From Vibrio cyclitrophicus (GTDB taxonomy: Bacteria > Pseudomonadota > Gammaproteobacteria > Enterobacterales > Vibrionaceae), in contig CP065367.1 of assembly GCA_023206055.1 (NCBI GenBank), forward strand, positions 558,001 to 622,000: 64,000 nucleotides of DNA. The letters run 5' to 3'. The notes below the pieces were generated by a model. It was given only the letters and a program-made list of their open reading frames with translations. It had not been told where the DNA came from and did not search any database. The position numbers and the translations under genes are program-made. Of the stretch, positions 24,381 through 33,006 are shown piece after piece; position 1 is the first letter of the stretch; each line of letters opens with the position of its first letter.

Positions 24381-25532
24381 TTGGACAACATCCAACCAAC
24401 AACTCGCATAACTGTTCCTGTTATTGCATTGTCTTTTTACGCGATCGCTTCGGGCTACTTAATGAGTTCATTACCATTAATGCTGTCTGAGTATGGCTTA
24501 GACAAAGATCTATCGAGTTGGTTGGCGAGTGCATTCTATGCAGGTCTACTGGCTGGTACATTATTGATTGAACGTGCTATTGCGCGTGTTGGTCACAAAG
24601 ACGCTTTCGTCATCGCATTGAGTGTGTTCATCGCAACGATCCTTGTATTGCCATTGATCCCACACCAAGCAGTATGGCTATTAGCTCGCTTTGTGGCTGG
24701 TGTGGCAGTTGCAGGTATCTTCGTGATTGTAGAATCTTGGCTAATGAGCGGTGACGAGTCACAACGCGCAAAACGTCTCGCTATCTACATGTGTTCACTG
24801 TACGGCGGTTCTGCAGTTGGTCAACTAGGTATCGGTTACTTAGGTATTACTGGTGGCGTACCTTTCATCGCAATGTTCACCCTTTTGTTTGGTGCGATCA
24901 TTGTGCTGATGTACGGGCAAGCAACACCACCACAGATCCACGATGCTCAATCTTTGTCTTTAAAGCAGATCAGCAAATTAAGCCACAGCGCGCTAATTGG
25001 CTGCATTGTGTCTGGATTAACGCTAGGTGCGATTTACGGCTTGATGCCAGTTGAACTTGCTCAACGTAACATTGCGCACGAAGACATTGGCGGTTTGATG
25101 GCTTTGGTTATCATGGGGGGCATGGCTGTACAGCCGATGGTGACTTGGTTATCTCATTACGTAGGACAAGTGTTATTAATGGCTCTGTTCTGCCTGTTAG
25201 GAGTTGCAAGCATTGGTGTACTGACTATCAATCACGATTTCTACGTACTAGGCATGAGCTTGTTTGTATTAGGCATGGCGACATTTGCGCTATACCCAAT
25301 CGCGATTAACTTAGGTTGCCGTAACCTTGACCCAAGCTACTTGGTGTCAGTGACTCAAATAATGCTACTTTGCTACAGCATCGGTTCTGTTGCGGGACCA
25401 ATCGTTGCAGACAGCTTTATGGATTCACAAGCAGGATTGTTCACTTACCTGTTCGCGTCTCTACTTGCTACAACGATCTACATGTTGATTGCTAGCCTAA
25501 AGCGCTCTCACCTACAGATTGCAGGCGAGTAA
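24381..25532 (+). CDS. MFS transporter, YcaD-like
   Basis: This 383-residue membrane protein has about twelve hydrophobic segments and MFS loop signatures (RVGHKD between segments 2 and 3, then ARFVAGVAVAGIFVIVESWLM). It resembles the YcaD group of putative exporters. The start is a TTG (DNIQPTTRI follows); the first in-frame ATG would remove half of the first membrane helix, so TTG is kept. The substrate is unknown. Confidence 0.82.
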   Translation: MDNIQPTTRITVPVIALSFYAIASGYLMSSLPLMLSEYGLDKDLSSWLASAFYAGLLAGTLLIERAIARVGHKDAFVIALSVFIATILVLPLIPHQAVWLLARFVAGVAVAGIFVIVESWLMSGDESQRAKRLAIYMCSLYGGSAVGQLGIGYLGITGGVPFIAMFTLLFGAIIVLMYGQATPPQIHDAQSLSLKQISKLSHSALIGCIVSGLTLGAIYGLMPVELAQRNIAHEDIGGLMALVIMGGMAVQPMVTWLSHYVGQVLLMALFCLLGVASIGVLTINHDFYVLGMSLFVLGMATFALYPIAINLGCRNLDPSYLVSVTQIMLLCYSIGSVAGPIVADSFMDSQAGLFTYLFASLLATTIYMLIASLKRSHLQIAGE

Positions 25533-25565
25533 GCTTAAATAGGCAGACACCAGATACGTGTGATT

Positions 25566-25610
25566 AGGGCTCCGAGTTAAGATTTTATGTCTAAACGAAG
25601 GGCCCTTTTT
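25566..25610 (+). terminator. Terminator of the MFS gene
   Basis: AGGGCTC (25566-25572) pairs with GGGCCCT (25600-25606), one T-G wobble, over a 27-base loop, followed by T residues. It lies 34 bases after the stop. Confidence 0.6.
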
Positions 25611-25690
25611 GTTTATGTTGTCTGGAGGAAAGAACGACAATAAACATCAACAGTCAACGATCAGAAAATAAAATCGATTACCTCTGAACG

Positions 25691-26026
25691 TTAAGGTTGA
25701 AATACATAACCTTCACCAGTAATGGTAATGATTAGCCCATCTCCGAATAATGATCTTATTTCAGATATAGCAACAATCACAGAAGAGTTAGTCACTTTCT
25801 CACTTTCCCAGCCAATCTTCTTTAATTGACCAACACTGAACAATTCACCTCGATGTCGATTCATAAATAAAATGATCTTTCGGTACGCCAAAGGCATGGT
25901 AGCCAGTACGTAGCCATTCTCTACATTGCGAATAAGTTTGGTGTTGAGTTCAACAATTTTTCCGTTTAATTCAAGTATTACGTTGTTTTCAGAGTGGTTC
26001 GTTTCTATTACAGGATAAGAGTCCAT
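25691..26026 (-). CDS. Stand-alone winged-helix (OmpR/ToxR-type) DNA-binding protein
   Basis: This 111-residue protein is almost entirely one Trans_reg_C-like winged helix: LAYRKIILFMNRHRGELFSVGQLKKIGW, then SSVIVAISEIRSLFGDGLIITITGEGYVFQP with the wing ending in the typical GxGY. It has no receiver and no membrane segment. It is a paralogue of the gene at 26200-26550, in tandem on the same strand. Function is unknown; an auxiliary transcription regulator is likely. Confidence 0.75.
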   Translation of the reverse strand: MDSYPVIETNHSENNVILELNGKIVELNTKLIRNVENGYVLATMPLAYRKIILFMNRHRGELFSVGQLKKIGWESEKVTNSSVIVAISEIRSLFGDGLIITITGEGYVFQP

Positions 26027-26199
26027 TTTTATATCATTCCCTTACTATATAGCCAGCGACAAAGTCAGATTCAGTCGTATTTATATAACGTCGCTTATAA
26101 CTGGACGTTTTAGATTTGACGATAATCAATGGAATTCGTACGGTAAAGAGATTAAATTTTTATTATTAAGATATTAACAGGATATAAATAGATGATTAT

Positions 26200-26550
26200 T
26201 TAGTCCGCCATAACATATCCTTCGTTGGAAACGGTTTGAATACAACGGCAATCAAGAACTCTTCTTATCTCGTAAATAGCCACCAATACAGACGCACATG
26301 TCACCGCTTTACCGGCCCAACCGACACGCTTCAAAATTTGCTTACTGACTACTTGACCTTTGTTCTGATAAAGATAAAAAAGTACTTTACGGTGAGGCCC
26401 TGAAAGCGTTCCTATAATCGAACCACAGCCCTGCTTGCGTACGATTTTAGTGCCGGAACGAAACTCTTTATTGTTTAGAATGAGCTTTGACGGGAGATCT
26501 AAATCATCCGTCTCGCTGATAACTTGTTGCATTAATTCCTCATGTTGCAT
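26200..26550 (-). CDS. Second stand-alone winged-helix DNA-binding protein
   Basis: This 116-residue protein has the same layout as its neighbour: LSGPHRKVLFYLYQNKGQVVSKQILKRVGW, then ASVLVAIYEIRRVLDCRCIQTVSNEGYVMAD. The shared spacing, VGW or IGW turn and terminal GYV support paralogy by tandem duplication followed by strong divergence. About 170 AT-rich bases separate the two genes, so each may have its own promoter. No kinase or target gene is obviously linked. Confidence 0.75.
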   Translation of the reverse strand: MQHEELMQQVISETDDLDLPSKLILNNKEFRSGTKIVRKQGCGSIIGTLSGPHRKVLFYLYQNKGQVVSKQILKRVGWAGKAVTCASVLVAIYEIRRVLDCRCIQTVSNEGYVMAD

Positions 26551-26680
26551 AAGCAGTCGTCTTCCGAGATATTTCCAATACTATCGAATAGAGCAAAAAT
26601 ACTAAATTGATAGATAGCTCAACACAGTAATATTACTGCAAAGCTTGATCTTGCGTAATTGATCGAGGAAACAAGCAAGG

Positions 26681-27574
26681 TTAACCGCGCAGTCGATGAC
26701 TCTTTCGGTATTGACTGGGTGACAAGCCGAAATGCTTTTTGAAACGATGTGAGAAGTTATAAGGGTCTTTGTAGCCCAAGCGATTAGCAATCATCGATAC
26801 TGACCAATCTTGATATTTCAGCAAACTGGTGGCTTTATCCATGCGTAATTGAATTAATTTGCTTCGTGGTGACAGGTTGAATAACGTCTTGGTGACTCTA
26901 TTGAGCTGCTCTTCACTGATAAATACTCTTTCGGCCATACCTGCCACCGTCCATGGCTGGTGCAGACTGCTTTCAATCTCGTTATAGAGCGCTTGAACAC
27001 GTGCTGTGGTACTTGTCGACTTAGGCTCAAACCCCGTCAAGGTTCGGATGATTTCACTCAAAAGTAACTTACGGTAACTGGCTCTACCGCCTATCTCAAA
27101 GTAAACCAAGTTCATTAATGACCAAATCTGCTCACACTCTCCGAAAGGCACAATCCCCTGACCTAAACTCGCAATATGTTGCCACTGCGGAGTATCTGGC
27201 GTCAACATCCACGCCATTTTCCAATAGTTGTATTGAGGATCAAGCTCGAATCGAAATGGGGTTTCCGCAGGCAGAACCACAAGCGTGTATGGCGTGATGG
27301 CTTGTACCGAGGTTGCGGTTGTTAGAATGCCGCCACCTTCCATAGTGAAAATCAAGGTATGAACATTAACGGATTCTCGCTCAACCCAGTAGCCATCATA
27401 TAGCTTCGCCATGCCGCCCATATAGACACCAAAGCTTTTCATCTCTGGAATATCTTCAACGGTCAAAAAACGTTCTTTGCACTGTTCAGCGAGAAAAACA
27501 TCATCATGCCAAGTTGATTTTGATCTCATTGTACCAATGACGGGTTTGCACAGGTTTTGTTGTTTTTTAAACAT
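26681..27574 (-). CDS. AraC-family transcriptional regulator
   Basis: This 297-residue protein has an N-terminal cupin-like AraC ligand domain (LIFTMEGGGILTT, then YTLVVLPAETPFRFEL) and a C-terminal double helix-turn-helix (TVAGMAERVFISEEQLNRVTK and SVSMIANRLGYKDPYNFSHRFKK, ending GLSPSQYRKS). It is divergent from the MATE transporter gene with only 50 bases between the starts, so it probably controls that gene and itself. Confidence 0.88.
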   Translation of the reverse strand: MFKKQQNLCKPVIGTMRSKSTWHDDVFLAEQCKERFLTVEDIPEMKSFGVYMGGMAKLYDGYWVERESVNVHTLIFTMEGGGILTTATSVQAITPYTLVVLPAETPFRFELDPQYNYWKMAWMLTPDTPQWQHIASLGQGIVPFGECEQIWSLMNLVYFEIGGRASYRKLLLSEIIRTLTGFEPKSTSTTARVQALYNEIESSLHQPWTVAGMAERVFISEEQLNRVTKTLFNLSPRSKLIQLRMDKATSLLKYQDWSVSMIANRLGYKDPYNFSHRFKKHFGLSPSQYRKSHRLRG

Positions 27575-27624
27575 GTTGTTACTTCGCTCAAATCACTATA
27601 GTTCTGCCATAAATCGGAGAGCTT

Positions 27625-29022
27625 ATGACAACTAACATCAACCCTAACTCATCTATGAATAACAAGCCAGAGAGCATCTTACCTCGTATCGTTAAACTTG
27701 GTTTACCTGTTGCTTTACAAAGTGCGCTTGTTGCTATTCTTGCCCTTGCTGACGTATTAATGGTCAGTGACTATGGTATGGAAGCAGCGGCGGCTGTGGG
27801 AATTGCATCAAAATGGCACTTCGTTGCTATTATGATTATGGCAGGGTTGGCCTCAGCAAACGGAACATTAGTCGCTCAATACTGGGGAAAGAATGACCGA
27901 AAAAGCGCGCGAACGGTTTCATCGATCGCGATGGTATTTGGCCTAAAAGTTCTACTGCCTGTCACTGCAATCATCACTCTTGGTTCCCAATTTTTAATGA
28001 TGTTGCAAACTAGCGATCAAACCGTAATTGAACTTGGCGCGACTTACCTTTGGTATGGCTTCCCTGTTCTGCTGCTGACTCATATTGTGGTCGTGGTTGA
28101 AGCTAGCATGCGCTCTTCAGGTGACGCCGTAACTCCGTTATTGTTAGGCGGTGTTACCATCGCACTCAACATTGCGCTTAACTTCGTTCTCATCAAAGGT
28201 GCTTTTGGTATTCCCGCTATGGGTGTAGCAGGTGCAGCATTAGCGACAACCTTAGCGCGATTGATTCAAGTGGGCTTGATGTATAGCTACATGCGTATGC
28301 GTAAACACTGGCTGTTAACCACTCCAAGCTCACCACATCGTCCGTCACTGTGGCTGTCTTACCGTCGTATTGCGTTACCCCTAACGATGAATGCCGTGCT
28401 GTGGGCAATGGGTACCATGGCGTACCAAATGATCTTCGGTCACATGGGCACAACGGAACTTGCCGTGTTCTCAATGCTCGCACCATTTGAATCGCTGTGT
28501 TACTCAATATTCTTTGGTATATCGGTCGCGTGTTCTGTGCTGCTTGGTCACTCACTCGGTCGTGATGAGTTTGATGACGCTATGAGCATGGGACTAACAT
28601 TCATTAAAGCCGTCATTGGCTTCGGCGCAGTTGTCGGGCTGCTACTGTTTATGAGTAAAGAGCATGTTTTAACATGGCTGAACCTTTCTACAGATGCGCT
28701 CTACCCGCTCGCTTCACCTGCAATGATGATCATGTGCTTTGCTGTCGTGATTCGCATGCTGAACATGGTGATCATCAACGGTATCATTCGCGCTGGTGGC
28801 GATAATGCGTTCTGCTTGCGTATGGATTTCATCGCGATGTGGATGGTGGGCATTCCAGTATGTGTTTACGGCGCGTTTGTCGCTGGATGGGATTTCAAAT
28901 ACATCTATGGTTTGATGTTGGTGGAAGAAGTGGTGAAACTGGCAATTTGTTCCCATCGTTACCTAAGCCGACGCTGGATCAACAACCTGACGGTGACCTA
29001 CGACGAGCCGCAAGCAGCGTAA
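27625..29022 (+). CDS. MATE-family multidrug efflux transporter
   Basis: This 465-residue membrane protein has about twelve transmembrane segments and the MATE pattern of two related halves (LPVALQSALVAILALADVLMVSDYG in the first, LPLTMNAVLWAMGTMAYQMIFGHMG in the second). Such NorM-like pumps export cationic drugs in exchange for Na+ or H+. The ATG follows CGGAGAG. It is divergent from the AraC gene and ends before a strong terminator. Confidence 0.9.
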   Translation: MTTNINPNSSMNNKPESILPRIVKLGLPVALQSALVAILALADVLMVSDYGMEAAAAVGIASKWHFVAIMIMAGLASANGTLVAQYWGKNDRKSARTVSSIAMVFGLKVLLPVTAIITLGSQFLMMLQTSDQTVIELGATYLWYGFPVLLLTHIVVVVEASMRSSGDAVTPLLLGGVTIALNIALNFVLIKGAFGIPAMGVAGAALATTLARLIQVGLMYSYMRMRKHWLLTTPSSPHRPSLWLSYRRIALPLTMNAVLWAMGTMAYQMIFGHMGTTELAVFSMLAPFESLCYSIFFGISVACSVLLGHSLGRDEFDDAMSMGLTFIKAVIGFGAVVGLLLFMSKEHVLTWLNLSTDALYPLASPAMMIMCFAVVIRMLNMVIINGIIRAGGDNAFCLRMDFIAMWMVGIPVCVYGAFVAGWDFKYIYGLMLVEEVVKLAICSHRYLSRRWINNLTVTYDEPQAA

Positions 29023-29072
29023 GTTACAGTTACCTAGCTATATTGAAGCTTATACAGAAACGTATCTACATC

Positions 29073-29102
29073 AAAAAAGGTCTGAGAAATCAGACCTTTT
29101 TT
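29073..29102. terminator. Bidirectional terminator between MATE and YgbA-like genes
   Basis: AAAAAAGGTCTGA, a GAAA loop and TCAGACCTTTTTT form a perfect hairpin with A and T tails, suited to both converging genes. Confidence 0.92.
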
Positions 29103-29133
29103 CGTTTCTTTCGAACTTACTTTTAAGCGCCAG

Positions 29134-29529
29134 TTACTTCTTATTCATACGGATATGGCGATTCGACACATTCGGCAGCGGCTTCTCTGGCACTTTTCGT
29201 TTTTCATGAATCAGATGTCGAATAGCTAAAATAGGATGCTTAAGTAGCATTCTTGGCCCGGAATAACGCATTACTAAACGCATTTGCTCTTTCGGATCCG
29301 GTTTATAACAATGAATTGGACACTTATTACAAGTCGGTTTTGCTTCGCCATAAGGGCATCTATCCAATCGTGTTTCGGCATAACGCAACAGTTGCTCACA
29401 CTCCTCACATAACGCGTTATTCTGACGAACGTCACCGTGGTGATCTTTGCAGTAGATATGCACCATCGCAATAACGGTTTTGTACTCCGTTGCAAGCTCG
29501 CCTTGTAGAATATTGTTATGTTGAAACAT
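29134..29529 (-). CDS. YgbA-family (nitrous oxide-stimulated promoter) protein
   Basis: This 131-residue protein carries the cysteine arrangement of the YgbA_NO family: HCxxH-like MVHIYCKDHHG, CEECEQLL, CPYG, CNKCPIHCYK. In E. coli ygbA is nitric-oxide induced through NsrR, and the cysteines may bind a metal or cluster. The start lies three bases after the stop of the upstream GNAT gene, so they are probably co-transcribed. I do not see a clear NsrR site. The family is named from its promoter response; its biochemical activity is unknown. Confidence 0.8.
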   Translation of the reverse strand: MFQHNNILQGELATEYKTVIAMVHIYCKDHHGDVRQNNALCEECEQLLRYAETRLDRCPYGEAKPTCNKCPIHCYKPDPKEQMRLVMRYSGPRMLLKHPILAIRHLIHEKRKVPEKPLPNVSNRHIRMNKK

Positions 29530-29532
29530 GTT

Positions 29533-30048
29533 TTAATTACCTAATGAGAAACCGTACAGGTTGAGATTAACGTTTTCGCTTATTACATCTTCAACTCGCT
29601 CGAACACAAAACCTAGCTTAGTCAGTAGTGCGATACTTCGAATGTTATCAGAGGTAGTGATGGCAACTAAATGATCGATGTCAGCATTCTGCTTAGCTTG
29701 TTCAATTATCGCCTCTGCGGCTTCTTGGGCAAAGCCTTGACCATAAAACTCAGGAACAAACCCATAACCAATATCATGTAACTCTAAGCTGTCTCTTTTT
29801 ATTAGTCCGCAGATACCAATTGGTGTTGAAGTCTCCTTGATTTCAACCATCAACAAACAAACACCCTTCTCTTCATGCATCTTAAGAATGTTGTTTTCGA
29901 TGTACTCCACAGCCTTTTCAGTGTCGTTGATTTCCTTATCACCAATGTAACGCAGGAAATCTTCTGAGCTGTATAATCGTTGAATAAACGCCGCATCTTG
30001 GGGTGTGATCATTCTTAATCGTAAACGTTCGGTCTCGACTCCCTGCAT
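29533..30048 (-). CDS. GNAT acetyltransferase, RimJ/RimL-like
   Basis: The start at 30048 (MQGVETERLRLRMITPQDA) is preferred because AAGGA lies upstream; longer alternatives lack a Shine-Dalgarno. The 171-residue product shows ERLRLR and DAAFIQRLYSSEDFLRYIG, GICGLIKRDSLELHDIGYGFVPEFYGQGFAQEA with the acetyl-CoA loop, and NIRSIALLTKLGFVFE. This is the RimJ/L type that acetylates ribosomal protein or other N-termini or small amines. The substrate is not known. Confidence 0.85.
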   Translation of the reverse strand: MQGVETERLRLRMITPQDAAFIQRLYSSEDFLRYIGDKEINDTEKAVEYIENNILKMHEEKGVCLLMVEIKETSTPIGICGLIKRDSLELHDIGYGFVPEFYGQGFAQEAAEAIIEQAKQNADIDHLVAITTSDNIRSIALLTKLGFVFERVEDVISENVNLNLYGFSLGN

Positions 30049-30145
30049 AGTGATATTTTCCTTGCTGAATACCATGTAAATATTGAGTTCTAGATCTAAA
30101 ATGATTATCCTCCACCGCATAAACTAAATACAAGGCTATGCAGCA

Positions 30146-30355
30146 ATGAACCGTAAGAAAAAAATCAATCAAATTCTAAAGAAAAGACAGAAACAGGCGA
30201 ATTCTAAACTGCATGGTAGCAACAAACCTCGCTACATTTCTAAAGCTGACCGTGCAAAAATGGAAGCTGAAGAACAAGCTAAAGCAACTCAAGAGCAAGC
30301 TGAAGGTGCAGTAGAAGCAACTGTTGAAGCTGAAGAGACAAAAGCTGCAGAGTAA
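30146..30355 (+). CDS. DUF2986 small protein
   Basis: This 69-residue protein is highly charged. A basic N-terminus (MNRKKKINQILKKRQKQAN) and SNKPRYISKADRAKMEAEE match DUF2986, a family I know from vibrios and relatives. The C-terminal third is Glu/Ala-rich and likely disordered or helical. No function is established. Confidence 0.85.
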   Translation: MNRKKKINQILKKRQKQANSKLHGSNKPRYISKADRAKMEAEEQAKATQEQAEGAVEATVEAEETKAAE

Positions 30356-30416
30356 GTTTAAACTCGCACTCCTCTTGTCTGACACTCTTTTCAGAGCCAA
30401 CTGACAAGAACAAAAA

Positions 30417-30440
30417 AAGCAGCCTTTATTTGGGCTGCTT
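30417..30440. terminator. Bidirectional terminator after DUF2986 and the metal operon
   Basis: AAGCAGCC and GGCTGCTT pair around a TTTATTTG loop, with A and T tails on the two sides. It lies between the DUF2986 gene and the converging end of the metal ABC operon. Confidence 0.88.
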
Positions 30441-30470
30441 TTTTGATCCTACCATTTGTAGTCGCGCTGA

Positions 30471-31394
30471 TTAGCCTTTGAATGGCTGCACCTCCCAACG
30501 GGCAAACGGCGCTTTTCCATTAATCCCTGCTCTACCCCAACGATCAACAGAATCCACCACTAAGATACGCTCATTAGGCACCAGTGACTTAATCAAAGTC
30601 GTAGGCTTTTTCGCTGTAACTAACCATAGAGCATCGTCTTCAGAAAACATCTCTTTAAGCTTGGCTTTGTCTTCGTCTGTCCATTCCAGTTCAGCTTTAA
30701 ACATACGTTCTTCAACAAACAGTTGGCTACCAGAAGCAAAATCTTCCAAGCTTTCTGAAAGCAACAATACTGAATCTACATCGTTATCCAATAATACCGC
30801 TTGCTGCTTGTTGATCAGTTCACGAACATCCAACATCACACGTTGTAAGTTACTATCAATCGTTTCTGCGTGTGTCGGCCACAACAACTTAAAGTCGTCA
30901 GCCACGATCGCCGCCATGCGTGTTAAGTTGGTCGGATTTAACCACGCGTATTTAGAAACATCACCATTCGACAACGTAAGCGCTGCAACCCCTTGTGCAC
31001 GCGGTGTAATCGCTTGAGCGGCATCAACCTCTACCAAACGGATATTGCCTTGTCTTGCGTAGACAAAGGTAGGATCAGCTTGCCAGATCGACGACAGCGT
31101 TACCGCAACGGTCGCCTTTTCGCCCGATTGAAGCACTTTACTCGCACCCTTGGTACCAAACCAATTCGGCAGACGGTCAATACCGTAGCGTTTAGGTGGT
31201 AGATATTCGGTCGTAATGTCGGTGCCTTTGGTCAATTCTGTCGCTAGTGCGTAAGTCACAGGCGTACTGGTGAGGATATCTTCGGCATTTGCGCTGATAG
31301 ACACCATTGAACCAACCAACAACAGACTGCTAAGTGCACTCACTTGAGTCACTGTTTTTACTGAGCTTGAAATACGATTCATTAAACAAGTCAT
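30471..31394 (-). CDS. Divergent ZnuA-like periplasmic protein, last gene of the metal ABC operon
   Basis: The start at 31394 (MTCLMNRISSS) lies two bases after the permease stop, giving 307 residues with a signal peptide ending near SANA. Parts of the body (YAWLNPTNLTRMAAIVADDFKLLWPTHAETIDSNLQR) align in layout with cluster A-I metal-binding proteins. The usual metal ligands are mostly absent: the NPxN position replaces the NPH seen in the first binding protein, and the THNAYGY-type block is missing. It may be a modified binding protein or a metallochaperone-like accessory. I am sure of its operon membership, less sure of its role. Confidence 0.7.
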   Translation of the reverse strand: MTCLMNRISSSVKTVTQVSALSSLLLVGSMVSISANAEDILTSTPVTYALATELTKGTDITTEYLPPKRYGIDRLPNWFGTKGASKVLQSGEKATVAVTLSSIWQADPTFVYARQGNIRLVEVDAAQAITPRAQGVAALTLSNGDVSKYAWLNPTNLTRMAAIVADDFKLLWPTHAETIDSNLQRVMLDVRELINKQQAVLLDNDVDSVLLLSESLEDFASGSQLFVEERMFKAELEWTDEDKAKLKEMFSEDDALWLVTAKKPTTLIKSLVPNERILVVDSVDRWGRAGINGKAPFARWEVQPFKG

Positions 31395-31396
31395 GA

Positions 31397-32272
31397 TTAC
31401 GCCTTTCTTACAATTCGGTATAGTGTTGCTGCTAGGAAAAACGTTGCAGAAACGATGATGATTGACGCGCCCGATGGCACTGGCAGTTTTAGCTCCATAG
31501 GCAACACAGTTCCAACCAAACATGCGATGGTTGCAAGTAATGCCGAAAGCAGTACGAAGCTCCCCATGCGTTTAGTCAGCAATCGAGCTGTCGCACCTGG
31601 AATAAGCAATAACGCACCTACTAAAACCGCGCCCACGATCTTTACGGCTGCAATTGTCACTAAGGTGATCATCATGACAAACAAGTAATCGTAGAAGCTG
31701 GTGTTGTAACCACGCACCTTGGCTATATCGGGGCTGATACAGGTCAGGAGAATACGGTTGAACGTCGGTATTAAAAGCAAAATGATGATCGCGCAGCTGC
31801 CTGCAAGAATCGCTAAGTCTTGGTCTGTTACGGTAAGAATCGAGCCAAACAGTACGTTTTCAAGCATGTGGATATTGATCTTACGAGCAACGTACATCAA
31901 CAATGCCGCGCCGACCGCTAGAGCTAATGCTAGAAACACGCCGACTAAGGTATCGTATGGCACATTGGTTCTGTTTCTTACAAAGTGAAGCAGCAGCGCG
32001 AAGATCATACAGAAGCTAAACAAACCAATAATTGGGTTTTCCGGTGGCTCGCCAAGCAAAACACCAATAGCGATACCGGTTAATGCTGCGTGACCGACGG
32101 CCTCAGAGAAAAAAGCCAGACGCTTGGCAATCACCAAAGTACCAAGACCACCTAATAGAGGACCAAGTAGTAACGCTGCAACCAAAGCATTGACCATGAA
32201 GGCATACATGAAACTGTCTGATAACCAGCCTGCTTCCACACCACTAATGGCAAGTTGTCGTAACCAATCCAT
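31397..32272 (-). CDS. Metal ABC transporter permease (ZnuB/MntB-type)
   Basis: This 291-residue protein has eight or nine hydrophobic segments and the ABC-3 family pattern, including LGTLVIAKRLAFFSEAVGHAALTGIAIGVLLG near the N-terminus and AVKIVGAVLVGALLLIPGATARLL near the C-terminus. It forms the membrane channel of a Zn, Mn or Fe importer. Its start overlaps the ATPase stop by one base. Confidence 0.9.
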   Translation of the reverse strand: MDWLRQLAISGVEAGWLSDSFMYAFMVNALVAALLLGPLLGGLGTLVIAKRLAFFSEAVGHAALTGIAIGVLLGEPPENPIIGLFSFCMIFALLLHFVRNRTNVPYDTLVGVFLALALAVGAALLMYVARKINIHMLENVLFGSILTVTDQDLAILAGSCAIIILLLIPTFNRILLTCISPDIAKVRGYNTSFYDYLFVMMITLVTIAAVKIVGAVLVGALLLIPGATARLLTKRMGSFVLLSALLATIACLVGTVLPMELKLPVPSGASIIIVSATFFLAATLYRIVRKA

Positions 32273-33006
32273 TACGCAACCTCCTGAGATTTAGTTATGG
32301 CAGAACCACTGCTGTAGTGCTGGAATAAGCTTTCAATTTTACTTGGATGCAGTACTTGTTCATGTGGGCCACTATCAACCAAGAATCGGTTCACAACATG
32401 AACGTTCGCTTCAAGTCGACGCACTGCCGTGACATCGTGGTGTACCGCAAGGATCGTACGACCTTCACTAACACATTCACGAATTAACGATTCAAGGTAA
32501 CGAACACCCTGCTCGTCCATACCCGTGGTTGGTTCATCCAACACCAGTAGACTTGGGTTATCTAATAGCGCTTGGGCAAACAACACACGTTGCTGCTCAC
32601 CACCGGATAACTGTCCCATACGGCGGTCGCTGCGTGTCGCCATACCAACGCGATCTAACTGTGCGAGTGCTAGATCCAATTGCTTAGATTTGCGACGCCA
32701 AAACAACGGGATTCTCGTTTGATTAAGCAATACGAAGTCCATTACCGTCAAAGGTAAGCTCGACTCGAACGTCGCTTTTTGCGGTACGTAGCCAATACTT
32801 GGCTTTTCTGGCCAGTGAATATTGATTTGACCGGAAAAAGGCGTAAGACCAAGTACAGAACGCAGCAAAGAAGTTTTACCACCGCCGTTTGGCCCCATGA
32901 TCACATGACATTCACCCGCTTTAAGTTCGAGCGAGATATCATCCAGAATCACGTTATTATCGTATTGCAGGCCGAGTTTATTAATTGAGATTGATGGACC
33001 TAACAT
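32272..33006 (-). CDS. Metal ABC transporter ATPase (ZnuC/MntA-type)
   Basis: This 244-residue ATPase has Walker A GPNGGGKTSL, signature LSGGEQQRVLFAQALL, Walker B LLVLDEPTTGMDE and switch His in LAVHHD. It powers the importer. Its start overlaps the stop of the binding-protein gene by one base (TAATG). Confidence 0.93.
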   Translation of the reverse strand: MLGPSISINKLGLQYDNNVILDDISLELKAGECHVIMGPNGGGKTSLLRSVLGLTPFSGQINIHWPEKPSIGYVPQKATFESSLPLTVMDFVLLNQTRIPLFWRRKSKQLDLALAQLDRVGMATRSDRRMGQLSGGEQQRVLFAQALLDNPSLLVLDEPTTGMDEQGVRYLESLIRECVSEGRTILAVHHDVTAVRRLEANVHVVNRFLVDSGPHEQVLHPSKIESLFQHYSSGSAITKSQEVA

